A DNA stretch of 36,486 nt from Rhodanobacter fulvus Jip2 (GTDB lineage Bacteria; Pseudomonadota; Gammaproteobacteria; Xanthomonadales; Rhodanobacteraceae): contig NZ_AJXU01000058.1 in the NCBI RefSeq assembly GCF_000264315.1, positions 1 to 36,486 on the forward strand, given 5' to 3'. Shown here piece by piece: positions 1 through 9,006 of this stretch. The notes under the pieces were generated by a model, which saw nothing but the letters and a program-made list of their open reading frames with translations, had not been told where the DNA came from and searched no databases. Every line of letters starts with the position of its first letter. Positions within the stretch are counted from its first letter, which is position 1. A program made the position numbers and the translations under genes.

Positions 1-16
1 CCAGGATGGGCCGAAT

Positions 17-68
17 AACCCGAGAGGGTTCGTCCACACATCTCTCTCCGCCAGATACGCAAAACGCC
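17..68 (+). repeat. Partial copy 1 of tRNA-Ser 3'-end repeat
   Basis: This 52-nt segment recurs at 200-251 with a single mismatch (a at 40 versus c at 223). Its second half reads like the 3' end of the tRNA-Ser encoded on the other strand at 275-367: T-arm-like GGGTTCG, then TCTCTCCGCCA, then the downstream GATACGCAAAACGCC. The rest of a tRNA is absent, so this is a fragment and not a gene. It lies in inverted orientation to the intact tRNA. It may be a relic of tRNA duplication or of integration events at the tRNA 3' end. Confidence 0.75.
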
Positions 69-199
69 GCCTCGGTGTGCTGCACTGTTGCGTGAGGTCC
101 GCGGGGATTGTTGGGCCCATCCATGGGCCCAACCCCTTCGCGCTGCGCGCTGCGGGGCCAGCCTTCGGCTGTCCAAATTCGCTCCCGGCGAATTTGTCG
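69..199. other. Hairpin-rich spacer, no gene
   Basis: No credible coding sequence is seen between the two tRNA-like fragments. The stretch is a chain of short inverted repeats: GTTGGGCCC/GGGCCCAAC around 108-131, CAGCC/GGCTG near 162-174, and AAATTCGC/GCGAATTT around 175-195. A further hairpin, CGAACCC/GGGTTCG, overlaps the start of the second fragment. Short open frames here have no family resemblance and look like chance frames in GC-rich palindromic DNA. Confidence 0.6.
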
Positions 200-251
200 A
201 ACCCGAGAGGGTTCGTCCACACCTCTCTCTCCGCCAGATACGCAAAACGCC
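200..251 (+). repeat. Partial copy 2 of tRNA-Ser 3'-end repeat
   Basis: This is the second copy of the 52-nt tRNA-Ser 3'-end-like segment, 51 of 52 bases identical to 17-68. It abuts the intact tRNA-Ser in inverted orientation, so its last 30 bases form the left arm of the perfect hairpin at 222-289. Confidence 0.75.
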
Positions 252-289
252 CCTTTCGGGGCGTTTTGCGTATCTGGCGGAGAGAGAGG
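222..289. repeat. Perfect 32-bp inverted repeat over tRNA-Ser 3' end
   Basis: Arms 222-253 and 258-289 are exact reverse complements of 32 bp with a four-base loop (TTTC, 254-257). The right arm includes the encoded CCA, the discriminator base, the acceptor 3' strand and part of the T arm of the minus-strand tRNA-Ser. The left arm is the adjacent partial copy. The inner 13 bp behave as the tRNA terminator. The outer part would let a read-through transcript pair with the tRNA 3' end. Confidence 0.9.
241..270 (-). terminator. Rho-independent-like terminator after tRNA-Ser
   Basis: The core CGCAAAACGCCCC/GGGGCGTTTTGCG hairpin has a 13-bp stem and a 4-nt loop. It lies immediately downstream of the minus-strand tRNA-Ser, with CGTTTTGCG as its short T-run. 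The A/T stretches on both arms make it potentially bidirectional. Confidence 0.7.
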
Positions 290-367
290 GATTCGAACCC
301 TCGATAAGGCTTTTGACCCTATACTCCCTTAGCAGGGGAGCCCCTTCAGCCGCTCGGGCATCTCTCC
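275..367 (-). tRNA. tRNA-Ser (anticodon GCU), CCA encoded
   Basis: Read on the minus strand the gene opens GGAGAGA and closes TCTCTCC-G-CCA, a perfect 7-bp acceptor stem with discriminator G and a genome-encoded CCA. The anticodon stem-loop is CTCCC-CTGCTAA-GGGAG, giving anticodon GCT, which reads AGC/AGU. A long variable arm (TATAGGGTCAAAAGCCTTA region) identifies a class II serine tRNA, and GGTTCGAATCC is the T-loop. It lies 69 bp downstream of csrA in the same direction. This is the csrA-serV arrangement known from enteric bacteria, so it is probably co-transcribed with or close behind csrA. Confidence 0.96.
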
Positions 368-436
368 GGGTTTTTCGCCGCATTGCTGCGGAGCCGGCAA
401 GGATACTGACCGGCGGGGTCGAGGTAAAGTCTTAAT

Positions 437-646
437 TCAATGGTCGTGTTCGGCGGGCTCGCCAGGCGTGCTGCCAGCGTCGTTTTCGCCCTTGATCCGC
501 TGATAGATTTCTTCGCGGTGGACGGCGACGGTCTTGGGCGCGTTGATACCGATACGCACCTGATTGCCCTTTACTCCGAGAACGGTAACGGTCACCTCGT
601 CGCCGATCATCAGGGTTTCACCGACCCTGCGGGTCAGAATCAACAT
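437..646 (-). CDS. csrA: Carbon storage regulator CsrA (RsmA)
   Basis: This is a small global post-transcriptional regulator. CsrA dimers bind GGA-containing mRNA leaders and alter translation and stability of transcripts for carbon flux, motility and biofilm. The 69-residue protein begins [16 protein letters not shown] and contains the conserved [19 protein letters not shown] core, which carries the RNA-binding arginine. It then has an acidic, poorly conserved tail ending in histidines. Length and sequence are typical of gammaproteobacterial CsrA. A GGAG about 12 nt before the ATG can serve as ribosome binding site. It follows alaS on the same strand after a 273-bp gap and precedes tRNA-Ser. 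Confidence 0.97.
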   Translation of the reverse strand: MLILTRRVGETLMIGDEVTVTVLGVKGNQVRIGINAPKTVAVHREEIYQRIKGENDAGSTPGEPAEHDH

Positions 647-919
647 GATTTTGCTACTCCATTAATGCTGTTGTTCACAGGCCTGCGGTGGGAAGGAACC
701 TCACCCCTGAGCTCCTCGTTGCGCAGTTCGACGATTGATCCGTCGAAGGCCCTCTCGCCTTCCCGGCTCACAGCCAAAACACTCCATGGCGTCCTGACTG
801 GCGACCCCACCGTTACCGGTGGCGCCGACACTGTCATTGATACTAACTGAGCGTCATTACCGCGCGCAATGCGCGGCAACAGTAACTAATGGCATAGGCA
901 AGCTCGCGTTCATGCTGGC
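647..919 (-). other. alaS-csrA intergenic region
   Basis: This 273-bp stretch lies between the alaS stop and the csrA start, long enough to hold a csrA promoter and leader. An inverted repeat CCGCGC/GCGCGG at 860-876 could be a weak terminator hairpin for alaS, but no U-run follows it. I see no gene here; short open frames on either strand have no recognisable features. Confidence 0.5.
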
Positions 920-3547
920 TTATTGGGCCGATACCCATTTCGGCAAAGCAGCCAACAAGGCAGGCAACCCGGGCGCATCGGAACCACCACCCTGCGCCAT
1001 GTCGGCACGCCCGCCACCCTTGCCGTCGATCTGTGCCGCGACGTGAGCGACGACGTTGCCCGCCTTGATCCGCTGCAGTGCCTTGCCGTGCACGCCGGCG
1101 ATCAGCGACACCCTGCCGTCGGCGGCGCCAGCCAGCAGAACGACGCAATCGCCGAGCTGCTGCTTGAGCTGGTCGACGCTGTCGCGCAGCGACTTGGCAT
1201 CCAGCCCTTCCAGCCGTGCCGCCACCACCTTGATGCCGTCGATATCGACGGCACTGCCGGCCAGGTCGGCGGTGGCGGAACCAGCGGCCTTGCTGCGCAG
1301 CGCATCCAGTTCGCGCTCGAGCTTTTTCTGGCGATCGAACAGCTGGCGCAACTTTTCGACAGCGTCGTCACCACTGCTGGAAAGCAGGTGCGCGAACTCG
1401 GCCAGGCGACGCTCTTCGTCCGCCACCCAGGCCAGCGCGCCGGCGCCGGTCACGGCTTCGATACGTCGCACACCGGAGGCCACGCCCGCTTCGCTGGTGA
1501 TCTTGAACAGGCCGATGTCGCCGGTGCGATCCACATGGGTGCCACCGCACAGTTCGGTGGAAAAATCGCCCATCTTCAGCACGCGCACTTCGTCGCCGTA
1601 TTTCTCGCCGAACAACGCCATCGCGCCAAACTCGATCGCGTCGTCGTAGCCCATGTTGTGGATTTCCGCGGCGGCGTTGCGGCGTACTTCGGCATTGACC
1701 ATCGCCTCGACCCGCTGCAACTCATCCGCGCTCATCGGCTTGAAGTGGGAGAAGTCGAAACGCAGCCGCTCCGGCGCCACCAGCGACCCCTTCTGCGCCA
1801 CGTGATCGCCCAGCACCTGGCGCAACGCCGCGTGCAGCAAATGGGTGGCCGAATGATTGAGCACGATCGCCTGTCGCCGCGTGGCATCCACGCGAGGCGC
1901 CAGCAGATCGCCGGTACGCAATGGCTGCGCGCCATGCCAACGGCCGGCGTGACCGAAGAACACGCCGCCCATCTTCAAGGTGTCGTCGACCTCGAAACGG
2001 CCTTGGGCGTGGATCAGTTCGCCCTGATCGCCCACCTGGCCACCGGATTCGGCATAGAACGGGGTGCGGTCGAGTATCAGCAAACCCTCTTCGCCCTCGC
2101 CCAATTGATCCAACTGGCAACCATCACGAACGATGCCAAGCAGCTTGCTTCCCTCGCTCTGCAACGCCTCGTAACCCAGGAATACGGTGGGTTTCAGCTG
2201 ACTGGCCAGCTCGGCCGGCATCTGCCCCTTCGCCTCGAAACGACCCGCGGCGCGGGCGCGCTGGCGCTGGGCGTCCATGGCTTGTTCAAAGCCGTCCATG
2301 TCCACATCGAGTCCGCGCTCGCGCGCGATGTCGGCGGTGAGATCGACCGGGAAACCGTAGGTGTCGTACAACCGGAATGCATCCTCGCCGGCGATCGTGC
2401 CGGTGGACTTCTGCGCCACCTCATCGAACACGCGCATGCCGTGCTCAAGCGTCTCGCCGAAGCGATGCTCCTCGGTGCGCAGGGCGTCCTCGACGAACGC
2501 CTGTTTCGTGGCAAGCTCCGGATACGCCGCGCCCATTTCCTCGACCAGCGGCGCGACCATCTTCCAGAAGAAATCACCGCGCACGCCGAGCATCCAGCCA
2601 TGGCGCAGGGCGCGGCGGATGATGCGGCGCAGGACATAGCCGCGACCTTCGTTGGATGGCAGCACGCCATCGACGATCAGGAAGGAGCAGGCGCGGATGT
2701 GGTCGGCGATGACGCGCAGCGACTTGTTGGCAAGATCGGCCGTGCCGGTGAACTCGCCCGCTGCGCGGATCAGGTTGGCGAACAGGTCGATTTCGTAGTT
2801 TGAATGCACGTGCTGGAGCACCGCGGCGAGCCGCTCCAGGCCCATGCCGGTATCCACGCAGGGTGCCGGCAGCGGGCTCAGCGTGCCATCGGGCGCGCGG
2901 TCGAACTGCATGAACACCAGGTTCCAGATCTCGATGTAGCGGTCGCCATCCTCGTCCGGCGAACCCGGCGGGCCACCGGCGATGTTCTCGCCATGATCGA
3001 AGAAAATCTCCGTGCACGGACCGCAGGGGCCGGTGTCGGCCATCTGCCAGAAATTGTCGGACGCATACGGCGCGCCCTTGTTGTCGCCGATGCGCACGAT
3101 GCGCTCGGCCGGCACGCCGATTTCCTTGTTCCAGATGTCGAACGCTTCGTCGTCGGTCTGGTACACGGTGACCCACAACTTGTCGGCCGGCAGCTTGAAC
3201 ACACCGGTCAGCAATTCCCATGCAAACACGATCGCATCGCGCTTGAAGTAATCGCCGAACGACCAGTTGCCCAGCATCTCGAAAAACGTGTGGTGGCGGG
3301 CGGTGTAGCCGACGGCGTCGAGATCGTTGTGCTTGCCGCCCGCGCGCAGGCAACGCTGCACATCGGCGGCGCGGACATAGCCCGGTTTTTCGCTGCCCAG
3401 GAACACGTTCTTGAACTGCACCATGCCGGAGTTGGTGAACAGCAGCGTGGGGTCGCTGGAGGGCACCAGCGAACTGGACGGCACGATGGTGTGGCCCTTG
3501 GCGCGGAAGTAATCGAGGAAGGTGGAGCGGATTTCGGAGGTTTTCAT
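920..3547 (-). CDS. alaS: Alanyl-tRNA synthetase
   Basis: AlaRS charges tRNA-Ala in the cytoplasm and edits mischarged Ser and Gly. The start [14 protein letters not shown] gives 875 residues, the usual bacterial length; an upstream in-frame ATG at 3580 would add 11 unconserved residues. The class II catalytic core is N-terminal, with [11 protein letters not shown] and [18 protein letters not shown]. The editing domain supplies HSATHLLH and the CGGTH metal-binding motif. A C-terminal C-Ala region ends in a glycine-rich [15 protein letters not shown] segment. Editing-site His and Cys residues are present, so the enzyme looks intact. It lies between recX and csrA on the same strand. Confidence 0.97.
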   Translation of the reverse strand: MKTSEIRSTFLDYFRAKGHTIVPSSSLVPSSDPTLLFTNSGMVQFKNVFLGSEKPGYVRAADVQRCLRAGGKHNDLDAVGYTARHHTFFEMLGNWSFGDYFKRDAIVFAWELLTGVFKLPADKLWVTVYQTDDEAFDIWNKEIGVPAERIVRIGDNKGAPYASDNFWQMADTGPCGPCTEIFFDHGENIAGGPPGSPDEDGDRYIEIWNLVFMQFDRAPDGTLSPLPAPCVDTGMGLERLAAVLQHVHSNYEIDLFANLIRAAGEFTGTADLANKSLRVIADHIRACSFLIVDGVLPSNEGRGYVLRRIIRRALRHGWMLGVRGDFFWKMVAPLVEEMGAAYPELATKQAFVEDALRTEEHRFGETLEHGMRVFDEVAQKSTGTIAGEDAFRLYDTYGFPVDLTADIARERGLDVDMDGFEQAMDAQRQRARAAGRFEAKGQMPAELASQLKPTVFLGYEALQSEGSKLLGIVRDGCQLDQLGEGEEGLLILDRTPFYAESGGQVGDQGELIHAQGRFEVDDTLKMGGVFFGHAGRWHGAQPLRTGDLLAPRVDATRRQAIVLNHSATHLLHAALRQVLGDHVAQKGSLVAPERLRFDFSHFKPMSADELQRVEAMVNAEVRRNAAAEIHNMGYDDAIEFGAMALFGEKYGDEVRVLKMGDFSTELCGGTHVDRTGDIGLFKITSEAGVASGVRRIEAVTGAGALAWVADEERRLAEFAHLLSSSGDDAVEKLRQLFDRQKKLERELDALRSKAAGSATADLAGSAVDIDGIKVVAARLEGLDAKSLRDSVDQLKQQLGDCVVLLAGAADGRVSLIAGVHGKALQRIKAGNVVAHVAAQIDGKGGGRADMAQGGGSDAPGLPALLAALPKWVSAQ

Positions 3548-3624
3548 GCGGATCAGGAATGGCGGACGACAAAAGGCCACACCGTGACGCGCCCCGGCGG
3601 ATTCTCCATGATCCCGCGGGGGTT

Positions 3625-4131
3625 TCAGGAAATATCGTCGGCGGCTTCGTCCACATCGGCGTGGGTAACACGTCGTACTGTGGCGGCGGCAAAGCCGCGG
3701 CGCAAGAGGAATTGCGCCCGGCGATTGCGTTCGGCAGGGTCGGATGTGCCCGCGCCGCCGTAGCGGCGGCGCAGTTGCGCGGCGGCGGAAGCGTCCCAGT
3801 CGACCTCGGCCTCATCCATCAATTCGCGGATGCGGGCATCGGCCAGGCCGTGGCTTTTCAGCTCCACCCGCAGGCGCATCGGGCCGTAACCCTGGCTGAT
3901 ACGGCTGCGCAGCAGTACTTCGGCGAAGCGGTCGTCATCCTGGTAGTGCTGCTCGCCCAGGCGATCGATGGCGTCGGTGGTTTCCTCGCCTTCGTAACCG
4001 CCCTGGCGAAGCTTGGTTTTCAATTCCTTGCGCGAATGCTCGCGGCGCGCCAGCAGCCCCAGCGCCTTGTCGTAGGCGCTGCGTTTGGGCTTGGCGGGAT
4101 CATCCGGGCCGGGACGGCGTTTCATGGGCAT
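3625..4131 (-). CDS. recX: Regulatory protein RecX
   Basis: RecX binds RecA filaments and limits their extension and activity. The 168-residue protein is mostly alpha-helical, with three-helix RecX repeats. Recognisable stretches are [59 protein letters not shown] (seen in parts) and a C-terminal [11 protein letters not shown] repeat. A basic, proline-rich N-terminal tail precedes the first repeat. It lies 223 bp downstream of recA on the same strand, with a palindromic element and a recA terminator between them, and 77 bp upstream of alaS. Some transcription probably reads through from recA. Confidence 0.93.
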   Translation of the reverse strand: MPMKRRPGPDDPAKPKRSAYDKALGLLARREHSRKELKTKLRQGGYEGEETTDAIDRLGEQHYQDDDRFAEVLLRSRISQGYGPMRLRVELKSHGLADARIRELMDEAEVDWDASAAAQLRRRYGGAGTSDPAERNRRAQFLLRRGFAAATVRRVTHADVDEAADDIS

Positions 4132-4166
4132 GCGAGCGAATACCTGATCAGAGCGAATTCCCCCAA

Positions 4167-4249
4167 CCGTTCGCCCTGAGCGTAAGCCCGCAGGGCTGAA
4201 GTCGAAGGACAGCCCTTCGACTCCGCTGCGCTACGCTCAGGGCGAACGG
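4167..4249. repeat. Dispersed intergenic palindrome (recA-recX)
   Basis: The 18-bp arms CCGTTCGCCCTGAGCGTA (4167-4184) and its exact complement (4232-4249) enclose an inner hairpin GTCGAAGG/CCTTCGAC (4201-4221). The pattern matches a class of dispersed intergenic palindromes common in GC-rich Proteobacteria. It sits between recX and recA and could attenuate or stabilise the read-through transcript. Confidence 0.7.
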
Positions 4250-4297
4250 CTGGGGTGCCCCGGAGTGCCGTATTGAGGCCGGGCAGCGAGGTGAAAC

Positions 4298-4328
4298 GCA
4301 CATGGCCCGGACGAGCCGGGCCATGTGC
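4298..4328 (-). terminator. Hairpin terminator after recA
   Basis: A perfect 13-bp stem GCACATGGCCCGG/CCGGGCCATGTGC with a 5-nt loop lies just past the recA stop. On the minus strand it is followed by only a short T-run (GCGTTTCACC), so it may be a partial terminator or a transcript-stabilising hairpin. Confidence 0.6.
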
Positions 4329-4354
4329 TGCAGTGTGTCGCTGCCGGTCAGGGA

Positions 4355-5392
<1,038 letters not shown>

Positions 5393-5509
5393 CGTAGGTA
5401 TTCCGGTTGGGCTGTGAATGGAAGCATGATGCCCGGGCGGTGTCTCACGGGCTGCGATAAGGGTTCATTATCCCACACCGGTCAAGCCGGCCTGGCGGCC
5501 CACGTCGCC

Positions 5510-6019
5510 CTATTCCGTCAGCGTTTTGCGCAAACCCTTGAGCGCCGCCGCCACGGTTTGTCGTCGCACTGCCTCGCGGTCGCCGGAAAACCGGAAAACC
5601 TGCGCATGGGCGTAGCCGCCGCGGCGTTTCCAGCCGATCCAGACGGTGCCGACGGGTTTGTCCGCGGTGCCGCCCGACGGCCCGGCGATACCGGTCACCG
5701 CCACCGCAACGCCCGCGCCGAGGCGCGCCAACGCGCCGGAAACCATCTCCAGCACCGTCTCCTCGCTGACCGCGCCGGTCTGTTCCAGCGTGTGCGGATT
5801 GACACCCAGCAAGGCCTCCTTGGCCTCGTAACTGTAGGTGACCACGCCGGCATGAAACCAGGCCGAACTGCCCTCCAGGTCGGTCAACGTCTTGGCCACC
5901 CAGCCGCCGGTGCAGGACTCCGCCGTCACCAGCATCAGCCGATGCTGCAATACCTCGGCGGCCACCTCGGCGGCCAGCGCCATCAATTGGGCGTCGGTGG
6001 GAATGGACGACAATTCCAT
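5510..6019 (-). CDS. pncC: Nicotinamide-nucleotide amidase, CinA C-terminal type
   Basis: PncC deamidates nicotinamide mononucleotide to nicotinate mononucleotide in the pyridine nucleotide cycle. The start at 6019 (MELSSIPTDAQ) is preferred because GGAGAG lies about 8 nt upstream; an ATG at 6061 would add 14 unconserved residues. The resulting 169 aa fit the stand-alone CinA-C family. Conserved stretches are TAESCTGG, which contains the catalytic serine, GVVTYSYEAKEALLGV, SEETVLEM and AVTGIAGPSGGTADKPVGTVW. The N-terminal MoaB-like domain of full CinA is absent, as in enteric YgaD/PncC. The gene directly precedes recA on the same strand, a conserved neighbourhood. Confidence 0.93.
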   Translation of the reverse strand: MELSSIPTDAQLMALAAEVAAEVLQHRLMLVTAESCTGGWVAKTLTDLEGSSAWFHAGVVTYSYEAKEALLGVNPHTLEQTGAVSEETVLEMVSGALARLGAGVAVAVTGIAGPSGGTADKPVGTVWIGWKRRGGYAHAQVFRFSGDREAVRRQTVAAALKGLRKTLTE

Positions 6020-6117
6020 GCAACTCTCCGAACGGGAATGCGCGGTGCCGCGCACGGACACGCTGTTCTACCCGCTCAAGGCGATCACGCCAAGCCCCAT
6101 CCCGTCCGATACCGCCA

Positions 6118-6969
6118 TCAACTGTCGAAACGCTCGCGCAAGCTGGCGCGATAGCGGCGACTGCAGGGGATCGTGGTGCCATCGCGCAGCGTCAGGCGAG
6201 CGTCGCCCGTATCCAGCGGTTCGATCTGCACGAGGTAATCGAGGTTCACGAAATAGCTGCGATGCACCCGTGCAAAGCGCTCGGGATGCAGCCGCTCGCT
6301 GATCGCCGCCATGGTCGTGCGCAGCGGATAATCACGACCTCGCACATGCAGGTTCACGTAATTGCCCGAGGCCTGCAGCCACTCCACCTCGCTGGCGTTC
6401 AACAGGAATTCCCGGCCCAGCTTGCGCACCAGGAAGCGGTCGGGGCGATCGACCGGCTCCGCCGCCTGCCCCTCATCGGGCTCGACCAGCAGCCGCGCCT
6501 CACCCTGCCAGCGCATGAGCCACAGCCGCGACAGGCAGATCAGCGCGATGATCAGGAAATAGGTACGGATGTCCTTCAGGTATTCGTAGCCCCACTGTGC
6601 CCCGAAAAGGTAATGGGAACCGGCCAGTGCATAGGCCAGCTTGCGCAGCGCCACCATGCCGGCCACGTGCACCACGCTGAACGGGATCGTGGCCAGCAGG
6701 TGCAGCGGCAGACTGCGCCGCCAGGTGTCGAAGCGGACGGGCCACCGGCGCTCCAGCGCCACCACCAGCGGAATCAGCGCCAGGATCAGCAGCGAGCTGC
6801 TGCATTCCCACAACCACGGCTCCCACGCAGCCGTGCGCGCATGGTCGATCCGCGCGACCAGGCCGTTGAACACCGTATTGAGGACGGTCAGCGTCACCCA
6901 GAAGCCGACTTCGATGGGCCGCCGCCAGCGCTGGAAGTCGCGGAAATCGAAATGCGGCTGCTCGTTCAT
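6118..6969 (-). CDS. Membrane-anchored LytTR-family transcriptional regulator
   Basis: This 283-residue protein combines an N-terminal membrane domain with a C-terminal LytTR DNA-binding domain. Four hydrophobic segments are visible, at about residues 20-41, 51-72, 86-107 and 132-150. A charged linker (EPDEGQAAEPVDRPDR) follows. The LytTR domain (about 180-280) shows FLVRKLGREFLLNASEVEWLQASGNYVNLHV, read in parts, RVHRSYFVNLDYL and the closing PCSRRYRASLRERF. It has no receiver domain, so it probably senses a membrane or extracellular cue directly. It is divergent from the flavin oxidoreductase gene with about 140 bp between them, which makes that gene a candidate target. The natural signal is unknown. 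Confidence 0.88.
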   Translation of the reverse strand: MNEQPHFDFRDFQRWRRPIEVGFWVTLTVLNTVFNGLVARIDHARTAAWEPWLWECSSSLLILALIPLVVALERRWPVRFDTWRRSLPLHLLATIPFSVVHVAGMVALRKLAYALAGSHYLFGAQWGYEYLKDIRTYFLIIALICLSRLWLMRWQGEARLLVEPDEGQAAEPVDRPDRFLVRKLGREFLLNASEVEWLQASGNYVNLHVRGRDYPLRTTMAAISERLHPERFARVHRSYFVNLDYLVQIEPLDTGDARLTLRDGTTIPCSRRYRASLRERFDS

Positions 6970-7109
6970 GCGCGGATTCTACGCAAAGCATCCCGCACCG
7001 TCCCCGCCGTCCGCGATACGTCACCGGGGCGGATCGATTGGTCACTTTGCCAGCGATGACGCGCCTTCGCTGGCGCACCATGGCCACTTCTCCCGCGCCG
7101 GACATTCCC

Positions 7110-8921
7110 ATGCATCGCCGTGACCTGCTCAAGGCCGTCCTGGCCGCCCCGCTCCTTTCGCTGTTGCCGGCCCAGCGCCTGCTGGCCAGTACCCGCGAAC
7201 TCGTACCGCGCCTGCGGCGCAAGGTTCGCCCCGGCGAACCGGGCTGGCCCAGCGATGCACGTTGGGACGAACTGCGGCGAAAAACCGGAGGTCGCCTGCA
7301 GAAACTGCAATCGCCATTCGATCCTGAAGCGCCCGCGGCCGTCAGGGCGGAGGCAGTGAAACATTTGAAGAATCCCTTCTACCTCGGCGACCAGCCCGCG
7401 CTGACCCAGACCAGCGGCTGGGCCGACGCGTGGCTATCCCGGCCCAGCGTCTATGCGGTGGCCGCCGAGACGGCCGCCGACGTCGCCGCGGCCGTCGACT
7501 TCGCCCGCGAGCACCGGCTGCGGCTGGTGGTGAAAGGCGGCGGCCACAGCTACCAGGGCACGTCCGACGCGCCCGACTCGCTGCTGGTATGGACGCGACA
7601 CATGAACCAGGTGCAGATGCACGACGACTTCGTTCCACGCGACAGCGCCGTAGCACCCCAACCGGCGGTGAGCGTGGGCGCCGGCGCCATGTGGATCGAT
7701 GCGTATTCCGAAGTAACCACGCGCAGCGGCCGCTACGTGCAAGGTGGCGGCTGCACCACGGTGGGCGTGGCGGGGCTGGTGCAGAGCGGTGGTTTCGGCA
7801 GTTTTTCCAAGCGCTGGGGCACAGCCGCGGGCAACCTGCTGGAGGCCGAAGTGGTCACGGCCGATGGCCGGATCCGCGTGGTCAATGAAAACCGGGACCC
7901 CGACCTGTTCTGGGCGATCAAGGGCGGTGGTGGCGGCAGCCTGGGCGTGGTGACGCGGCTGACGCTGCGTACGTTCGCGTTGCCCGAGTTCTTCGGCGGC
8001 GCGTTCGGTCGCATCAAGGCGTCCTCGCCTGCCGCGTTTCGCGCCCTGATCGCCGAGGCGATGCGTTTCTACCGCGATGCGCTGTTCAACCCGCACTGGG
8101 GCGAGCAGATGACGCTGGGCGGTGGCGACACCCTGACCATCTCCATGGTGTTCCAAGGGCTGACCAAGGCCGAGGCGGAAACCTGCTGGGCGCCGTTCAT
8201 GGCGTGGGTGACGGCGCGCCCGGACTACACCGTCGTCGAACCGCTGACGGTACTGGCCCTGCCGGCGCGGCATTTCTGGGACGCTGAATTTTTCCGCCAG
8301 CATGCGCCTGGCCTGATGGTGGACGACGACCGCGCTGGCGCACCCGACAACCACGTGCTGTGGGCCGGCGACCAAGGCCAGGTCGGCTGGTTCATCCATG
8401 CCTACCAGTCGACCTGGCTGCCCGCCACCCTGCTCGAAACAGAAACGAAGCTGGTCGACGCCCTGTTCGACGCCTCGCAGGCATGGGACGTGGGGCTTCA
8501 CTTCAACAAGGGCCTGGCCGGCGGCGCGCCCGATGCGATCGAGCGAGCCCGCAACACGGCCACGCACCCGGACGTACTGGGCGCGTTTGCGCTGGCGATC
8601 ATCGGCGGCAGCGGCGGTCCCGCCTACCCCGGCCTGCACCGCACTCCGCCCGATCTGGCCAAGGCCCGGCGCGACGCCGCCGCCGTGGACAAGGCCATGG
8701 ACGCGCTGCGGAAGGTGGCGCCGGACGCCGGGTCCTACGTGTCGGAAAGCGACTATTTCCTGCGCGACTGGCAACAGCGCTTCTGGGGCGCGAACCACCC
8801 GCGGTTGGCGCGCACCAAGCGGCGCCACGATCCCGATGGGCTGTTCGTGGTGCACCACGGCGTGGGCAGCGAGGCATGGAGTGCCGATGGCTTCGTGCCC
8901 AACACGGGCAGCCCGGGCTGA
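7110..8921 (+). CDS. FAD-linked oxidoreductase, berberine-bridge-enzyme-like, Tat-exported
   Basis: This is a predicted secreted flavoprotein oxidase/dehydrogenase of the PCMH/BBE type. The ATG at 7110 puts a twin-arginine-like signal (HRRDLLKAV, then a hydrophobic stretch ending QRLLAS) at the N-terminus of a 603-residue protein. The FAD-binding domain has [10 protein letters not shown] and [19 protein letters not shown]. His146 and Cys215 sit where this family attaches FAD bicovalently. The C-terminal berberine domain ends [20 protein letters not shown]. The substrate cannot be read from sequence; relatives oxidise sugars, alcohols or phenolics. It is longer than many relatives because of an extended N-terminal region. 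The gene is divergent from the LytTR regulator, and mutS follows after 85 bp. Confidence 0.88.
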   Translation: MHRRDLLKAVLAAPLLSLLPAQRLLASTRELVPRLRRKVRPGEPGWPSDARWDELRRKTGGRLQKLQSPFDPEAPAAVRAEAVKHLKNPFYLGDQPALTQTSGWADAWLSRPSVYAVAAETAADVAAAVDFAREHRLRLVVKGGGHSYQGTSDAPDSLLVWTRHMNQVQMHDDFVPRDSAVAPQPAVSVGAGAMWIDAYSEVTTRSGRYVQGGGCTTVGVAGLVQSGGFGSFSKRWGTAAGNLLEAEVVTADGRIRVVNENRDPDLFWAIKGGGGGSLGVVTRLTLRTFALPEFFGGAFGRIKASSPAAFRALIAEAMRFYRDALFNPHWGEQMTLGGGDTLTISMVFQGLTKAEAETCWAPFMAWVTARPDYTVVEPLTVLALPARHFWDAEFFRQHAPGLMVDDDRAGAPDNHVLWAGDQGQVGWFIHAYQSTWLPATLLETETKLVDALFDASQAWDVGLHFNKGLAGGAPDAIERARNTATHPDVLGAFALAIIGGSGGPAYPGLHRTPPDLAKARRDAAAVDKAMDALRKVAPDAGSYVSESDYFLRDWQQRFWGANHPRLARTKRRHDPDGLFVVHHGVGSEAWSADGFVPNTGSPG

Positions 8922-9006
8922 AGCGCGGCGGGACGAAACAACGGGCGGCCAGAGCGGCTACGATGGCACCCCCAACGTCGACCGCCACTGCACAAAGAAC
9001 GCGCTC

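Noticed and set aside
77..435. Short plus-strand frames across the tRNA-Ser region
   Set aside because: They translate palindromic repeats and the tRNA itself; none has a ribosome site or a recognisable family.
923..3763. Long open frames on the plus strand opposite alaS and recX
   Set aside because: They are antisense to well-supported genes, rich in Arg, Ala, Gly and His without domains, and typical of GC-rich codon-position shadows.
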